DNA of 64,000 bases from an uncultured Oscillospiraceae bacterium (GTDB taxonomy: Bacteria > Bacillota > Clostridia > Oscillospirales > Acutalibacteraceae), in the NCBI GenBank assembly GCA_900541975.1, contig UQLR01000003.1:62001-126000 (forward strand), given 5' to 3'. The translations under genes were made by a program, and so were the position numbers. Positions 25,545 through 34,945 of the stretch are shown one piece after another (within the stretch, counting starts at the first letter, position 1; the number at the start of each line of letters is the position of its first letter). The notes under the pieces were generated by a model, which saw only the letters and a list, made by a program, of their open reading frames with translations, was not told the DNA's origin and did not search any database.

Positions 25545-27728
25545 ATGCCGCAATCTATGATACATTATCAGGATTATGACGAGCTTGTGAGCATGCTCAA
25601 AAAGAGCGATCAAAATTTTGATATGGCGTTGATCGACAAAGCATATCGCCTTGCATTGCAGGCGCATGGAGACCAGCGGCGTGTTTCGGGTGTTCCGTAT
25701 ATTTTGCATCCCACGTCGGTTGCATGTATTTTGGTCGACCTGGGTATGGACACCGAGTCTATTGCAGCGGCTCTTCTGCACGATGTTGTGGAAGATACGC
25801 CGGTCACGCTGGATGAAATATCCAGGGTGTTTGGAGCAGAAATTGCACATTTGATTGACGGTGTGACAAAGCTGCGTAAAATTCCGTTTTCCTCCCGTGA
25901 GCTGCAGCAAGCCGAAAATATACGCAAAATGCTTATGGCAATGGCGGACGATATTCGCGTAATCATTATAAAGCTTGCTGACCGTTTGCATAATATGCGT
26001 ACAATTGACTGTATGGAGGAGCAAAAACGCAGAGATATAGCGCTGGAAAATATGGAGATTTTTGCGCCTATTGCGCACAGACTGGGTATCCGCGCGCTGA
26101 AGGAGGAAATGGAAGACCTGTCGATTCGTTATCTGGATCCGGTAGGGTATTGTGAAATTGAGCACGTGCTTGCGTTGAGTGAATCAGAGCGGGATAAATT
26201 TATATCTGAAATTAAAAATGACATTCTTTCACGCACAAAAGGGATTATCCCCAACGTATATGTGGAAGGCCGTGTAAAAAGCATTAACGGGATTTACCGT
26301 AAAACCTATATGAAAGGAAAAACCATTGAGCAGATTTTCGATATTTTTGCAGTTAGAGTAATTGTAAATACGGTAAACGACTGTTATAACGTTCTGGGAA
26401 TTATACATGATATATTTCAGCCGTTGCCCAATCGTTTCAAAGATTATATTTCAACGCCCAAGCCCAATATGTACCAATCGCTTCATACTACTGTCATTGG
26501 GAAAGAAGGAATTCCTTTTGAAGTGCAGATTCGCACGTGGGAAATGCACCATACGGCGGAATATGGGATCGCAGCCCATTGGAAGTATAAACTGGGTCTG
26601 TCCAAAAAGGACTCTTTGGAGGAAAAGGTTGCCTGGATCCGTAAAATGCTTGAAAACCAGGCGGACGATGATGCAACCGATATTCTGCGCAATATTAAAA
26701 CGGATCTTGCTTCCGACGATGTGTTTGTTTTTACCCCAAAGGGAGACGTAATCGACCTGCCGCTTGGCTCAACGGTCATAGACGTGGCGTATGCGATTCA
26801 TTCTGCTGTCGGCAATCGAATGACGGGTGCGAAAGTAGACGGAAAAATTGTGCCTATAGACTATAAGATCAAAACGGGCGAAATTGTAGAGATTATTACC
26901 AAAAAGGAAGGTGGCGCGCCCAACAGGGACTGGTTGAAAATTGTAAAAACGAGCGAAGCCAGAAGTAAGATCCGCCAGTGGTTTAAAAGAGAAAAACGCG
27001 ATGAAAACATTGCAGAGGGTAAAGCAGAGCTGGAGCGCGAATTTAAGCACGCCGGAATTACACTTGGCGAAGACGAGATGGCGCAATTTGTATTTACTGT
27101 GCTGCGCAAGCAGCATTTTGCAAGCAAAGAAGATCTTTTTGCTGCAATTGGGTACGGCGGTGTGCAGCTATGGAAAATTATGCCGCGTCTTAAAGAAGAG
27201 TATGCTAAACTGAAAAATCCTGCGCCTCCGGAAGCTCCACAAATTATGCAAAAGGAAGCTCCGCCAAAGCGGCGGGTCAGCAGTGGTGTGATTGTTGAAG
27301 GCGTAGATGACATGCTGATTAAATTTTCAAAATGCTGTAACCCGTTGCCGGGCGATGATATTGTCGGATTCATCACAAGAGGCTTCGGCGTTTCCATCCA
27401 TAAAAAAACCTGTGTAAACGTACCGCAAAACATGGATCAATGCGAAACGCCGCACCGTTGGGTAAAAGCCCAATGGGCAGAACAGATAAAAGAGGTTTTT
27501 CAGGCGAACCTGCGCATTTTGGCTTCCGACAGAACCGGGCTGCTTGCAGACCTTGCCATACAACTTGCAAATATGCATATTTTTATTAATAATATGGATT
27601 CCAGGGAAAGCAAAAGCGGCCGTGCGATCGTGCGTTTTTCCATTCGTGTAAACGGCAGGGAACATCTACAATCGATTATGGATAAACTAAGGGATATTCC
27701 GGGGATTCTTACTGTGGAGAGAATCTGA
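25545..27728 (+). CDS. relA: Bifunctional (p)ppGpp synthetase/hydrolase RelA/SpoT
   Basis: 727 residues in the full Rel order. The HD hydrolase has HGDQRRVSGVPYILHP, LLHDVVEDT and ADRLHNMRT. The synthetase has NRFKDYISTPKPNMYQSLHTT. The TGS domain begins FVFTPKGDVIDLP. The zinc-finger-type region CCNPLPGDDIVGF and a C-terminal ACT domain follow. Both active centres look intact, so one enzyme should make and remove the alarmone. It is in the usual Firmicutes order before dtd. Confidence 0.96.
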   Translation: MPQSMIHYQDYDELVSMLKKSDQNFDMALIDKAYRLALQAHGDQRRVSGVPYILHPTSVACILVDLGMDTESIAAALLHDVVEDTPVTLDEISRVFGAEIAHLIDGVTKLRKIPFSSRELQQAENIRKMLMAMADDIRVIIIKLADRLHNMRTIDCMEEQKRRDIALENMEIFAPIAHRLGIRALKEEMEDLSIRYLDPVGYCEIEHVLALSESERDKFISEIKNDILSRTKGIIPNVYVEGRVKSINGIYRKTYMKGKTIEQIFDIFAVRVIVNTVNDCYNVLGIIHDIFQPLPNRFKDYISTPKPNMYQSLHTTVIGKEGIPFEVQIRTWEMHHTAEYGIAAHWKYKLGLSKKDSLEEKVAWIRKMLENQADDDATDILRNIKTDLASDDVFVFTPKGDVIDLPLGSTVIDVAYAIHSAVGNRMTGAKVDGKIVPIDYKIKTGEIVEIITKKEGGAPNRDWLKIVKTSEARSKIRQWFKREKRDENIAEGKAELEREFKHAGITLGEDEMAQFVFTVLRKQHFASKEDLFAAIGYGGVQLWKIMPRLKEEYAKLKNPAPPEAPQIMQKEAPPKRRVSSGVIVEGVDDMLIKFSKCCNPLPGDDIVGFITRGFGVSIHKKTCVNVPQNMDQCETPHRWVKAQWAEQIKEVFQANLRILASDRTGLLADLAIQLANMHIFINNMDSRESKSGRAIVRFSIRVNGREHLQSIMDKLRDIPGILTVERI

Positions 27729-27785
27729 CTTCCCAGCCTGTAACTGTTTTACTAGGTGAATTTCATTTTCAGAAAGGAAAAAAAC

Positions 27786-28241
27786 ATGATAGCAGTTATA
27801 CAGCGTGTGCGCAGTGCTGAAGTTTGCGTGCAAGCGCAAACGGTAGGAAAAATTGGCCGCGGTTTTTTAGTTTTGCTTGGCGTGGAAGCAGGCGACAACT
27901 GTAAAGAGGCAGAGGTACTGTCTGCAAAAGTAGCGGGACTACGTATTTTTGAAGACGCAGAGGGAAAAATGAACCTTGCGCCTGCAGATGTTACGGCCGG
28001 TATGCTGGTGATTTCAAACTTTACGTTGTGTGCAGACTGCAAAAAAGGGCGGCGGCCCAATTTTATGCGCGCGGCTTTACCGGATGCAGCAAACGAATTA
28101 TACACATATTTTTGTGAATGTCTGCGAAAAAATGGAATAGAAGATGTACAAAGGGGCATTTTTGGCGCGGATATGCAGGTGTCGCTTTGTAACGATGGCC
28201 CTGTTACGATTATTTTAGATTCAAAGGAGCTTGCCCGCTGA
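27786..28241 (+). CDS. dtd: D-aminoacyl-tRNA deacylase
   Basis: 151 residues. It removes D-amino acids and glycine mischarged on tRNA. It has MIAVIQRVRSAEV at the N-terminus, SNFTLCADCKKGRRP (the family SQFTL-type motif) and the late GPVT motif that shapes the chiral pocket. ATG 27786 has AGAAAGGA seven bases upstream; the longer frame starting at 27756 is not needed. It overlaps the next gene by one base (TGATG). Confidence 0.95.
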   Translation: MIAVIQRVRSAEVCVQAQTVGKIGRGFLVLLGVEAGDNCKEAEVLSAKVAGLRIFEDAEGKMNLAPADVTAGMLVISNFTLCADCKKGRRPNFMRAALPDAANELYTYFCECLRKNGIEDVQRGIFGADMQVSLCNDGPVTIILDSKELAR

Positions 28242-28870
28242 TGTTGGAAGTTAAGAAATATACTGTCAATAGCCTGGAAACCAATTGCTATCTTATAAAA
28301 GATGCGGTAAGCAGTTTATATGCGATCATTGATCCGGGCGGCATAACGCCGCCCCTTTTGCAACAACTTGCGCGATGCGAACAAAATCTTCGTTATATTT
28401 TTCTTACGCACGGGCATTTTGACCATATGTGCAGCGCGCCGGATGTTCAGAAAATGACAGGCGCGTCCATTGTTTTATGTGAGGATGAAGCCGCTCTTTT
28501 ACGCGACCCCGCGCTGAATTTGTCGTCAATGTTTACACAATATTCCGTCAAGCCGTTTAAAGCGGATATTCTGCTGGGGGAAAATGCGTCTGTAACGCTT
28601 GGCCAGACAAAGATTTGTATGCTCAAAACGCCGGGGCACACAAGCGGCAGCGCCTGTTTTTTAGCAGATGGAAGGATTTTTTCCGGCGATACGCTGATGT
28701 GTGGTACGGTTGGAAGAACAGACCTGCCTACCGGCGATGTTAAAGAATTACGGCAATCTTTAAAAAAGCTAAAAGAATTAAAAGGAAATTATATTATACA
28801 TCCAGGACATGGCGAAGATACGACGCTTACTTTTGAAAGAGAGAAGAATCACTATTTAAGGAATATGTAA
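28241..28870 (+). CDS. MBL-fold metallo-hydrolase (glyoxalase II-like)
   Basis: 209 residues with the metal motif THGHFDH (His57, His59, Asp61, His62), a later His in TPGHTSGS, the bridging Asp in FSGDTL and a final His in HPGHG. This is the YcbL/YqgX-like short glyoxalase II group, which is common next to dtd and hemZ in clostridia. True glyoxalase activity is unproven. It could hydrolyse another thioester. Translation is probably coupled to dtd. Confidence 0.88.
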   Translation: MLEVKKYTVNSLETNCYLIKDAVSSLYAIIDPGGITPPLLQQLARCEQNLRYIFLTHGHFDHMCSAPDVQKMTGASIVLCEDEAALLRDPALNLSSMFTQYSVKPFKADILLGENASVTLGQTKICMLKTPGHTSGSACFLADGRIFSGDTLMCGTVGRTDLPTGDVKELRQSLKKLKELKGNYIIHPGHGEDTTLTFEREKNHYLRNM

Positions 28871-28871
28871 T

Positions 28872-30353
28872 ATGAAGATTTATATTGAAAACCATTCGTT
28901 CCATTATGAAATAGAAAATCTTGTCCGGGTGTTTTTTCCAAATGAAAAACTGGAAGTTATCAAGAGTTGTTCAGATGGAAGCTGCCGGGCGCCATATATT
29001 TTAACACGCCTTGCCAATGAGGAGCCCGGGCACGTTACCGTATATGCGGCTGTTGCAATTGATGGAAAGAAACAGGAAGCCTCGCAGAAGATTTCACGCA
29101 CATGCAGTGAAACAGAAGATGAATGCGAGCGGGTCATGGCGGTTTTGCTGTACAGGATGCTTTCCGAGCAAACGAACGTGTATCCGCCTTGGGGAATACT
29201 GACGGGTGTAAGGCCGGTTAAGTTGCTGCGTGCGCTGACCGACGCGTACGGCGGCGGGTATGCACAGGATTATTTTATAAAAAAGCTCCTTGTTTCCCCC
29301 GACAAAACACAGTTGGCAGCTGAAACGGAGCGTGTAGAACGGGAGATTCTGGCAGTTTCAAAAAAAAATTCCTTTTCCCTTTATATCTCTGTCCCGTTTT
29401 GTCCTTCCCGCTGCAGCTATTGTTCTTTTGTATCACAGTCGGTAGAAAGGGCGGCAAAATTGATTGAGCCGTATACACAGCTTTTGTGTAAAGAAATTGC
29501 CGAAACCGGCAGGCTGGCGAATAGGTTGGGACTTGTGCTTGAAACGGTATACATAGGCGGCGGCACGCCGACCACTCTGTCTGCCGAGCAGCTTTCCAGA
29601 ATTATGGAAACCCTTCATACAAGCTTTGCCATGCAGACCTGTAAGGAGTTTACAGTGGAGGCCGGCAGGCCGGACACCATTACCTATCAAAAGCTTTTGG
29701 CGATTCGCGACGGCGGAGCAGGACGGATCAGTATCAATCCGCAATCCTTAAACGATAAAATTCTTGCGCAAATTGGCAGGAGACATACGGCAAAGCAAAC
29801 GTTAGAAGCATTCTCTCTTGCGCGCCAGGCGGGTTTTGCCCATATCAATACCGATTTAATTGCCGGGCTGCCAACAGAAAGCGTTCAAAGTTTTCAACAT
29901 ACGCTGGACACGCTGCTTTCCCTTTCTCCCGAAAGCGTTACGGTACATACGCTTGCAATGAAAAAATCTTCCCGCCTGACAGAAGAGGGGATGCGGTTGT
30001 ACAGAGAAGATGCGGCGACGGCCGCCAATATGCATGCGCTTTGCGCGTTATCCCTGCCAAAGCACGGGTATCGTCCGTATTATTTATACAGGCAAAGCAG
30101 AATGGTAGGGAATCTTGAAAATGTAGGATGGTCCACGAAAGGCCATGAGGGACTGTATAATGTTTTTATTATGGATGAAACGCATACCATTCTGGGCTGC
30201 GGCGCAGGTGCTGTTACAAAGTTGAAACAGCCCTCTGGAACGTATTTAGAACGTATATTTAATTATAAATACCCATATGAATATATCAATCGTTTTGAGG
30301 AAATGCTCAGGCGCAAGGAAAGGCTAGAACCATTTTATGAACATTATGCCTAA
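28872..30353 (+). CDS. hemZ: Oxygen-independent coproporphyrinogen III dehydrogenase-like radical SAM protein HemZ
   Basis: 493 residues. A roughly 165-residue N-terminal extension is followed by a radical-SAM core with the CxxxCxxC cluster site at Cys177, Cys181 and Cys184 (CPSRCSYCSF). YIGGGTPT and INTDLIAGLP motifs follow. HemZ-type proteins carry this extension, unlike HemN or HemW. The role is anaerobic heme-pathway or heme-chaperone-like chemistry; the precise reaction of HemZ is not settled. It starts one base after the MBL stop and overlaps the next gene by 17 bases. Confidence 0.92.
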   Translation: MKIYIENHSFHYEIENLVRVFFPNEKLEVIKSCSDGSCRAPYILTRLANEEPGHVTVYAAVAIDGKKQEASQKISRTCSETEDECERVMAVLLYRMLSEQTNVYPPWGILTGVRPVKLLRALTDAYGGGYAQDYFIKKLLVSPDKTQLAAETERVEREILAVSKKNSFSLYISVPFCPSRCSYCSFVSQSVERAAKLIEPYTQLLCKEIAETGRLANRLGLVLETVYIGGGTPTTLSAEQLSRIMETLHTSFAMQTCKEFTVEAGRPDTITYQKLLAIRDGGAGRISINPQSLNDKILAQIGRRHTAKQTLEAFSLARQAGFAHINTDLIAGLPTESVQSFQHTLDTLLSLSPESVTVHTLAMKKSSRLTEEGMRLYREDAATAANMHALCALSLPKHGYRPYYLYRQSRMVGNLENVGWSTKGHEGLYNVFIMDETHTILGCGAGAVTKLKQPSGTYLERIFNYKYPYEYINRFEEMLRRKERLEPFYEHYA

Positions 30354-31299
30354 CAGCTATCACCGCTTTGTTACAACAGCGGAGCAAATTAATACTGCTG
30401 TGCGCACTGCGCCGCAGGATTTTATCCGGTATATTGAAGATGCATATAATAATGATGTAGAATATATTGCCAAACAAATTCTTTCACCTGCATGCGGATG
30501 CCGAATTGTAATGCTGACGGGGCCTTCTGGAAGCGGAAAAACGACAACGGCAAAAAAACTGTCTGACGCGCTTACAAAACGTGGCTTTGGAGCGGTGACA
30601 ATCTCTTTGGATGATTTTTTTCTGGGAGAAGCGCATACCGCACCGGGAAAAAACGGAAAACCGGATTATGAATCTGTTTATGCTTTGGATATTCCCCAGG
30701 TGCATAGCTGTATGTTTGACCTGCTTCATTATGGGTATTGTAAAATGCCAAAATTTAACTTTCGCATGAGAAAACCATTTAAAGAAAAAAAGATCATAAC
30801 TTTACCGGAAGGGCATATAGCTATAATAGAAGGGCTTCACGCGCTGAATCCAATTTTTACAGATGAATTTAATTGCCACGGCCTTTTTAAGCTGTACGCG
30901 AGTGTAAAGCAGGGGATCCCCGCAGGCGGGCAGGAGCTTTTATCTGCGCAGGATATTCGCTTTTTAAGGCGCATGGTACGCGACTATCAGTTCCGCAAGG
31001 CGTTGCCTGCTTTTACGTTTGATGTCTGGCCGTCTGTATGCGATGGGGAAAATAGAAACATCGCGCCTTATAAAAACCATTCAGATTTTACGTTGAATAC
31101 GATTCATCTCTACGAACCGTGCGCGATTGGCGGGCTTGCCGTACCATTACTCAAAACGATAGAAAAGGACAGCCCCCACCGTTGGAAAGCGCAGGCGCTT
31201 TTGGAAAAGCTGTATTTTTTTGCAAAGCTGGATTTGCAGCTGATCCCGCAGGATTCTCTGCTCAGAGAATTTATTGGAGGCGGAAGCTACAGCTATTGA
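30337..31299 (+). CDS. Uridine kinase-like P-loop nucleoside kinase
   Basis: 320 residues. The Walker A is GPSGSGKTTTAKKL at about residues 64-77, followed by SLDDFF, a DIPQVHSCMFD segment and an EGLHALNP Walker-B-like motif typical of the uridine kinase/phosphoribulokinase family. It is longer than UdK (about 210) and lacks the N-terminal threonyl-tRNA-synthetase-like domain of the related 550-residue clostridial kinases. The substrate is therefore unassigned. It is the last gene of the long operon and overlaps hemZ. An alternative start is ATG 30346. Confidence 0.8.
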   Translation: MNIMPNSYHRFVTTAEQINTAVRTAPQDFIRYIEDAYNNDVEYIAKQILSPACGCRIVMLTGPSGSGKTTTAKKLSDALTKRGFGAVTISLDDFFLGEAHTAPGKNGKPDYESVYALDIPQVHSCMFDLLHYGYCKMPKFNFRMRKPFKEKKIITLPEGHIAIIEGLHALNPIFTDEFNCHGLFKLYASVKQGIPAGGQELLSAQDIRFLRRMVRDYQFRKALPAFTFDVWPSVCDGENRNIAPYKNHSDFTLNTIHLYEPCAIGGLAVPLLKTIEKDSPHRWKAQALLEKLYFFAKLDLQLIPQDSLLREFIGGGSYSY

Positions 31300-31320
31300 C
31301 AGCTGTTTACAATATTTTCA

Positions 31321-31349
31321 TTGAATCGAAATGCTAGCAGTGCTATAAT
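31321..31349 (+). promoter_or_regulatory. Extended -10 promoter of the zinc-ribbon/flippase unit
   Basis: TTGAAT (31321-31326), 17-base spacer and TATAAT (31344-31349) with TG at the extended -10 position (31341-31342). The chosen start of the next gene is 40 bases downstream. Confidence 0.75.
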
Positions 31350-31388
31350 AAAACAAGAATTTGGTTGGAAAGAAAAGGAGAAGGCAAT

Positions 31389-31856
31389 ATGGGAATTTTT
31401 GACGATGTGGTAATTAATGCAAAATCTGCGGTCAATGTTGTTGGTAAAAAAGCAGAACAACTGGTGGATTTATCAAAGTTAAAATATGCAGAAAGCGGTA
31501 TTCACCATGAAATTGAAGAAAAGTTGCGGGATTTAGGCGGCTTTGTATATGAATCAACCATAGCGGGAGAAACAGACGCGAAGCTGTTGGAGAAGAAGAT
31601 AGAGCAGCTGACAGAATTGTACCAGCAGCTTGAAATGACCAGGGAAATGCTTGCAGCAGCCAAAAATAAAAAATGCTGTAAGGCTTGTGGAAGCATTAAT
31701 GATAAAGAAGCTTTTATCTGCCATAAATGCGGTGCAAAGCTGCAAAAGGACAAAAAGCCGGGCCAGCCTTCAAAAGGATCGGGGACAAACGAAAAGAGCA
31801 CCAATGCAGAGAAAAAGCCGAAGAGTACTGCCGGCGGCACATCCACACAGGAATAA
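31389..31856 (+). CDS. Small protein with helical N-terminus and C-terminal zinc ribbon, function unknown
   Basis: 155 residues. The first 90 or so are charged and helical (NAKSAVNVVGKKAEQLVDLSK), with a probable coiled coil. They are followed by a zinc ribbon with the spacing CxxC...CxxC (CKACG at about 97, CHKCG at about 112). The tail is a low-complexity Lys/Gly/Ser/Thr region with no membrane segment. ATG 31389 lies just after AAAAGGAGAAGG. Similar small zinc-ribbon proteins are common in clostridia without an assigned role. It sits upstream of the SpoVB-like flippase, separated by a strong hairpin. Confidence 0.75.
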   Translation: MGIFDDVVINAKSAVNVVGKKAEQLVDLSKLKYAESGIHHEIEEKLRDLGGFVYESTIAGETDAKLLEKKIEQLTELYQQLEMTREMLAAAKNKKCCKACGSINDKEAFICHKCGAKLQKDKKPGQPSKGSGTNEKSTNAEKKPKSTAGGTSTQE

Positions 31857-31875
31857 TTTGTGAAAGATACGGCTG

Positions 31876-31893
31876 GGCGGGGAAAACCCCGCC
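31876..31893 (+). terminator. GC-rich hairpin between zinc-ribbon gene and flippase
   Basis: GGCGGGG (31876-31882), an AAAA loop and CCCCGCC (31887-31893). No T-run follows, so it may be a processing or pausing element rather than a full terminator. Confidence 0.45.
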
Positions 31894-31925
31894 TATCATT
31901 ATGAAGGTCAAAAGGTGGTGTTCCG

Positions 31926-33695
31926 GTGGCGAAAAAAGCAAAAACAGGCGGGCAGTCGTTTTTACAGGGGGCTATGGTGCTGGGCGTCAGTATGGTTATT
32001 GTAAAAATTATGGGAATGGTTTACAAAATCCTGCTGGCCCGTGTTTTAGACGGCGTTGGGAACGGCATTTTTAATATAGCATATGAACTGTATACCCCTT
32101 TGTTTATGTTGGCGACGGCAGGTTTTCCTATTGCCATTTCACGCATGGTTTCTGAAAGTGTTGTGCAGGGAAGGTACAGAGATGTTCGGAAGCTGCACAG
32201 GATATCGATTCCTATTTTTATCTGCACAGGAATGGTCTGCTTTTTACTAATGCTGATTGGCGGCAATTTTTATGCAGATCTTGTAGAGTCGGCGGAATCC
32301 AAGCTTGCTATTTTTATGCTTTCGCCAATGATTTTATTTGGATGTCTGATGGCTATTTACCGCGGATATTACGAAGGTCTGCGCAACATGGTGCCCACGG
32401 CGGTTTCAGAAATTATTGAAGCGTCCGGAAAGTTGCTGTTGGGATTATCGCTGGCTTATCTTGTGTCTTATTTTGGTACGCAGGAATATCAAACAAGCGG
32501 CACACTGTTTGGGCAGGCCATTGCGGATGAAGAAGCCTTTTATACGCAACTGATGAGCTATACGGTGGCGGCCGCCATATTGGGGATTGCAATCGGCGCG
32601 TTTTGTGGGTTCCTTTATTTGCTTTTAAGGCATAAGCTCAAAGGCGACGGCATCCGTCGTGTACAACTTGTACATGCGCCGCCGTCGCGTCCGGCAAAAT
32701 CGATTACCAGGCAACTGATAACAACGGCGTTTCCAATAGGGCTGGGCGCAATTATTATGAGTATTTCCGGTACAATTGACTCAACTTTGGTGCAATTGCG
32801 TATTTTGGATATTATGGAATCGCAGCCGGATTTGCTGCAATCTTATTTTAATTTTGTGGATCCGTCCTACTTTCTGCCAAATGCAGACGGGAATTTTAAA
32901 ATACAGACTTTTTTATTTGGCAGTTATGGCTATAGCCTGACGCTTATGATGCTTATCACGGCGGTTACGCAGGTGTTTGGCACAAGCGCACTGCCTTCCA
33001 TTACCGCTGCATGGACGGCAAGGAATAAGAAACGGATCAGAAGAAGTATTGAAACGGTATTGCGCACGACAACACTGGTAACGCTTCCGGCAGGTTTTGG
33101 CATGTCGGTGCTCGCCTGGCCAATTACAAATCTGGTTTATGGCAACGGCAATAACAGCGCAGAGGTTCAAATTGCTTCTACTGTGTTACAAATTATGGGT
33201 ATATCGGTTATTTTTATTGCTACCAGCACGCCGGTTTGCAGCATGTTGCAAGCGGTTGGAAGAGTGGATCTTCCACTGAAGCTTCTTACCATCGGCATGG
33301 TTATTAAAATTATTTTAAATTACACGCTGGTAGGAATTCCTTCCGTAAATATTCAGGGGGCGGCGGTAGGTTCTCTGGTCGGGTATCTTTTTGTGCTGGT
33401 AATGGGAATATATTTTCTTTGCAAAGAGACAAAAGTAATACCGAACTTTGTCACTGTCTTTATTAAGCCTTTGCTCGCAACTTTATTGTGCGCAGTTACG
33501 GCAATTTTAAGCTATAATCTAATTGTTTTGGCGATACCGACGAAAATCGCAACAATTTTGGCGATCCTTCTAGCGGTGGTAATCTATGTAATTGCGCTCT
33601 TTTTGTTGCGCGCTATTACAAAAGATGATATGAACATGCTTCCCAAAGGGAAGAAAATTGTAAAAACACTTGAAAAACATCATTTAATAAGGTAG
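31926..33695 (+). CDS. SpoVB/MurJ-type polysaccharide flippase (MATE-like, MOP superfamily)
   Basis: 589 residues with about 14 hydrophobic segments. The N-terminal pattern SFLQGAMVLGVSMVIVKIMGMVYKI leads into a first helix. LATAGFPIAISRMVSE and TAFPIGLGAIIMSISGTID are typical of the SpoVB group. SpoVB proteins move lipid-linked precursors across the membrane, in Bacillus for spore cortex. The order flippase-mazG-hup-rqcP-yabP-yabQ-divIC-yabR matches the Bacillus spoVB region, which supports SpoVB over a capsule flippase. The start is GTG at 31926 with AAAAGGTGG upstream. Confidence 0.85.
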   Translation: MAKKAKTGGQSFLQGAMVLGVSMVIVKIMGMVYKILLARVLDGVGNGIFNIAYELYTPLFMLATAGFPIAISRMVSESVVQGRYRDVRKLHRISIPIFICTGMVCFLLMLIGGNFYADLVESAESKLAIFMLSPMILFGCLMAIYRGYYEGLRNMVPTAVSEIIEASGKLLLGLSLAYLVSYFGTQEYQTSGTLFGQAIADEEAFYTQLMSYTVAAAILGIAIGAFCGFLYLLLRHKLKGDGIRRVQLVHAPPSRPAKSITRQLITTAFPIGLGAIIMSISGTIDSTLVQLRILDIMESQPDLLQSYFNFVDPSYFLPNADGNFKIQTFLFGSYGYSLTLMMLITAVTQVFGTSALPSITAAWTARNKKRIRRSIETVLRTTTLVTLPAGFGMSVLAWPITNLVYGNGNNSAEVQIASTVLQIMGISVIFIATSTPVCSMLQAVGRVDLPLKLLTIGMVIKIILNYTLVGIPSVNIQGAAVGSLVGYLFVLVMGIYFLCKETKVIPNFVTVFIKPLLATLLCAVTAILSYNLIVLAIPTKIATILAILLAVVIYVIALFLLRAITKDDMNMLPKGKKIVKTLEKHHLIR

Positions 33696-33753
33696 AATAT
33701 GTTACGAAACATCCTTAGCATGTTTGTTTTTTGACTTGGGGGTGCAACGCACG

Positions 33754-34551
33754 TTGGAGTTTACACAAAAAGCAAGTTATACATTTGATGACTTAGTTCG
33801 TATTGTGCAGCTTTTAAGAACACCGCAAGGCTGTCCCTGGGACAGAGAACAAACCCACAGTTCCATAAGGCAAAACTTTATAGAAGAAACATACGAAGTT
33901 GTTGAGGCAATTGACCAAAAAGATACCGGGCTTTTAAAAGAAGAGCTTGGCGATGTGCTTTTACAGGTTGTCTTTCATGCACAAATTGAAGCTGAAGCAG
34001 GTTCGTTTAATATAAATGACGTTTCAGATGGAATTTGTAAAAAACTGATTATAAGGCATCCGCATGTTTTTTCTGACCTAAAGGCAGATACGCCTGAAAA
34101 GGTTTTAAGTAATTGGGACAGAATAAAAATGGAAACCAAATCACAGTCGACCCAGGGGCAGGCAATGGAGAGTATTTCCAAAGCATTGCCTTCGCTTATG
34201 CGCAGTACAAAAATTCAGCAAAAAGCGGCGAAGACTGGCTTTGACTGGAAAAGCGCAGATGGTGCTTTTGCAAAAGTAGAAGAAGAGCTATGTGAGTTAA
34301 AGAACGCTTTTGCAAAGGACGATGCCTGCGCCTGTGAGGAAGAACTGGGTGATTTGCTCTTTTCTGTAGTAAATGTTTCGCGTTTTGTCGGCGCAGATGC
34401 GGAAAAAGCTTTGTATGGCGCTTGTGACAAGTTTATAAAGCGCTTTTCTGCTTTAGAGCAGCTGGCGGCACAGCGCGGCATTGATGTAAAAGAGACGCCC
34501 CTAAATCAACTTGATTCTTTGTGGGATGAAGTTAAGGAGTGTCAAAAATAA
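33754..34551 (+). CDS. mazG: Nucleoside triphosphate pyrophosphohydrolase MazG
   Basis: A two-domain MazG of about 265 residues. The first repeat has LLRTPQGCPWDREQTHSSIRQNFIEETYEV with EELGDVLLQVVFH. The second has EEELCELKNAFAKDD with EEELGDLLFSVVNV. It hydrolyses non-canonical NTPs to NMP and PPi. The start is uncertain: TTG 33754 follows GGGGGTG by about ten bases and is used here, but GTG 33742 or TTG 33724 are in frame. It occupies the yabN position of the Bacillus spoVB region but lacks the N-terminal SAM-methylase-like domain of YabN. Confidence 0.93.
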   Translation: MEFTQKASYTFDDLVRIVQLLRTPQGCPWDREQTHSSIRQNFIEETYEVVEAIDQKDTGLLKEELGDVLLQVVFHAQIEAEAGSFNINDVSDGICKKLIIRHPHVFSDLKADTPEKVLSNWDRIKMETKSQSTQGQAMESISKALPSLMRSTKIQQKAAKTGFDWKSADGAFAKVEEELCELKNAFAKDDACACEEELGDLLFSVVNVSRFVGADAEKALYGACDKFIKRFSALEQLAAQRGIDVKETPLNQLDSLWDEVKECQK

Positions 34552-34584
34552 AAAACAATATCAAAATGCATGGAGGATTTTTTT

Positions 34585-34860
34585 ATGAACAAGACAGAAT
34601 TAATTGCAGCAGTAGCAGAAAAAAGCGAGCTTTCAAAGAAAGACGCTGAAAAGGCAGTAACAGCAGTACTGGACACAATTGTAGATTGTGTAGCAAAGGC
34701 TGAAAAAGTACAAATTGTTGGATTTGGCACTTTTGAACAGCGCCAGAGGAATGAAAGAACCGGCTGTGATCCCAGAACGAAAACACAAATTACAATTCCT
34801 GCGTCTAAGGTTCCTGCTTTTAAAGCGGGAAAGGCTTTTAAAGAGGCTGTGGATCAGTAA
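34585..34860 (+). CDS. hup: HU-type DNA-binding protein
   Basis: 91 residues, the standard HU length: MNKTELIAAVAEKSELSKKDAEKAV at the N-terminus, the VQIVGFGTFEQRQRNERTG turn, and the DNA-clamping arm ending in IPASKVPAFKAGKAFKE. ATG 34585 is used because GGAGGA is eight bases upstream; the frame is open further to 34570 without a site. It has its own strong terminator, so it may be transcribed apart from the genes after it. Confidence 0.97.
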   Translation: MNKTELIAAVAEKSELSKKDAEKAVTAVLDTIVDCVAKAEKVQIVGFGTFEQRQRNERTGCDPRTKTQITIPASKVPAFKAGKAFKEAVDQ

Positions 34861-34880
34861 TTTTGCTATTGTAGTGTGTA

Positions 34881-34916
34881 AGGGCTGTCTTGGCGCGTAC
34901 CAGGACAGCCTTTTTA
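34881..34916 (+). terminator. Intrinsic terminator after hup
   Basis: An eleven-base stem, GGCTGTCTTGG / CCAGGACAGCC with one G-U pair, six-base loop, followed by TTTTTAT. Confidence 0.9.
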
Positions 34917-34945
34917 TATAAAATATTTTGACAGGAGTTGTGTAC

